Shown piece by piece: positions 5,486 to 5,750 of a stretch of DNA of 5,750 nucleotides. The position numbers were made by a program, and so were the translations under genes. This DNA comes from an uncultured Clostridia bacterium (lineage in GTDB: Bacteria > Bacillota > Clostridia > Oscillospirales > Ruminococcaceae), in assembly GCA_946533615.1 (NCBI GenBank), contig CAMNBY010000035.1, forward strand, positions 1-5,750, in the 5' to 3' direction. The first letter of the stretch is position 1, and each line of letters starts with the position of its first letter. The notes beneath the pieces were generated by a model. It saw only the letters and a list, made by a program, of their open reading frames with translations. It was not told where the DNA came from and ran no database searches.

Positions 5486-5750
5486 TTATTTTACCTTTAT
5501 CGTCTTTACATCACTGTAATTGCCGTAGCGTGTCGAGCTGGCCTTGCCGTCCTTTGTCACGAACGAGCGGACTTTCACATACCATGTCTCTCCCGACTTC
5601 GGAACGCTCGAGAAGTTCTCGGAGAGGTCGGAAAGATTGGTCGAGGTGTATGAGTGAACATTGGTCTTGAAGTTCTTGTCCGTCGAATACTGCACCTGAT
5701 AGCCCGTAGCGCCTGCGGTGGCTTTATTCCATGTGATCTTGAACGCGCCC
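5486..5750 (-). CDS. C-terminal fibronectin type III domain of a probable secreted protein, 5' partial
   Basis: The frame is open from the TAA (5486-5488) to the right edge, giving 87 visible residues; the true start lies beyond 5750. The internal GTG at 5695 is a Val within a strand, not a start. The sequence is a typical bacterial FN3 domain: FKITWNKA (core Trp7), a TGYQVQYS strand (16-22), a DLSENF-containing middle, WYVKVRSF (56-63) and a final YGNYSDVKTIKVK. FN3 domains at the extreme C-terminus of Clostridia proteins usually belong to large secreted enzymes or surface proteins, where they act as spacers or binding modules. The function of this protein cannot be judged without the upstream part. 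The gene converges on the DUF815 gene and shares its terminator. Confidence 0.88.
   Translation of the reverse strand, partial: GAFKITWNKATAGATGYQVQYSTDKNFKTNVHSYTSTNLSDLSENFSSVPKSGETWYVKVRSFVTKDGKASSTRYGNYSDVKTIKVK

Noticed and set aside
5693..5695. GTG as the start of the FN3 protein
   Set aside because: The frame continues to the window edge and encodes the first strands of the FN3 domain, including the core Trp, so the GTG is internal.
1..5750. CRISPR array, tRNA/rRNA, insertion sequence or toxin-antitoxin module
   Set aside because: No spaced direct repeats, cloverleaf, transposase motif or terminal inverted repeats were seen. All gaps between genes are shorter than 130 bp and are explained by promoters or terminators.

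Overview
The window has the look of a Gram-positive gut Clostridia chromosome, most like Ruminococcus or another member of the Oscillospiraceae. This is an inference from several features: GC-rich coding sequence with AT-rich promoter gaps, strong AGGAGG-type ribosome binding sites, lipobox lipoproteins, a Thr/Ala-rich linker on a secreted cysteine-peptidase-like protein, and a C-terminal fibronectin type III domain. No phylogenetic marker gene is present, so the assignment is tentative. Coding density is high. No RNA gene, mobile element, CRISPR array or origin was seen.

Layout. Positions 1-730 (+) carry the C-terminal part of a secreted C39-like peptidase-fold protein whose start lies left of the window. 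It is followed after 16 bp by a small DUF3887-like lipoprotein (747-1199, +). A GC-rich hairpin (1210-1243) separates this pair from a convergent two-gene operon on the minus strand. That operon starts at a promoter near 4143-4171, encodes a 575-residue lipoprotein built of about four beta-sandwich-like modules (2381-4108), and continues by a 4-base ATGA overlap into a three-helix membrane protein of the DUF3810 type with an HELAH zinc motif (1248-2384).

The divergent gap (4109-4234) holds back-to-back promoters. The rightward one is a perfect TTGACA-17 bp-TATAAT. It drives a single-gene transcript for a 400-residue DUF815-type AAA+ ATPase (4235-5437, +). That gene ends at a second bidirectional hairpin (5450-5477), shared with a convergent minus-strand gene (5486 to beyond 5750). 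Only the C-terminal fibronectin type III domain of this last gene is visible.

Functional reading. Apart from the cytosolic AAA+ ATPase, every gene appears to act at or outside the membrane: a peptidase-like protein, two lipoproteins, a membrane zinc protein with its active site predicted outside, and an FN3 protein. The best candidate for an undescribed functional unit is the translationally coupled lipoprotein plus DUF3810 pair. Nothing here proves a new system. The rest of the window is ordinary for this type of genome, although most families in it lack an assigned function.
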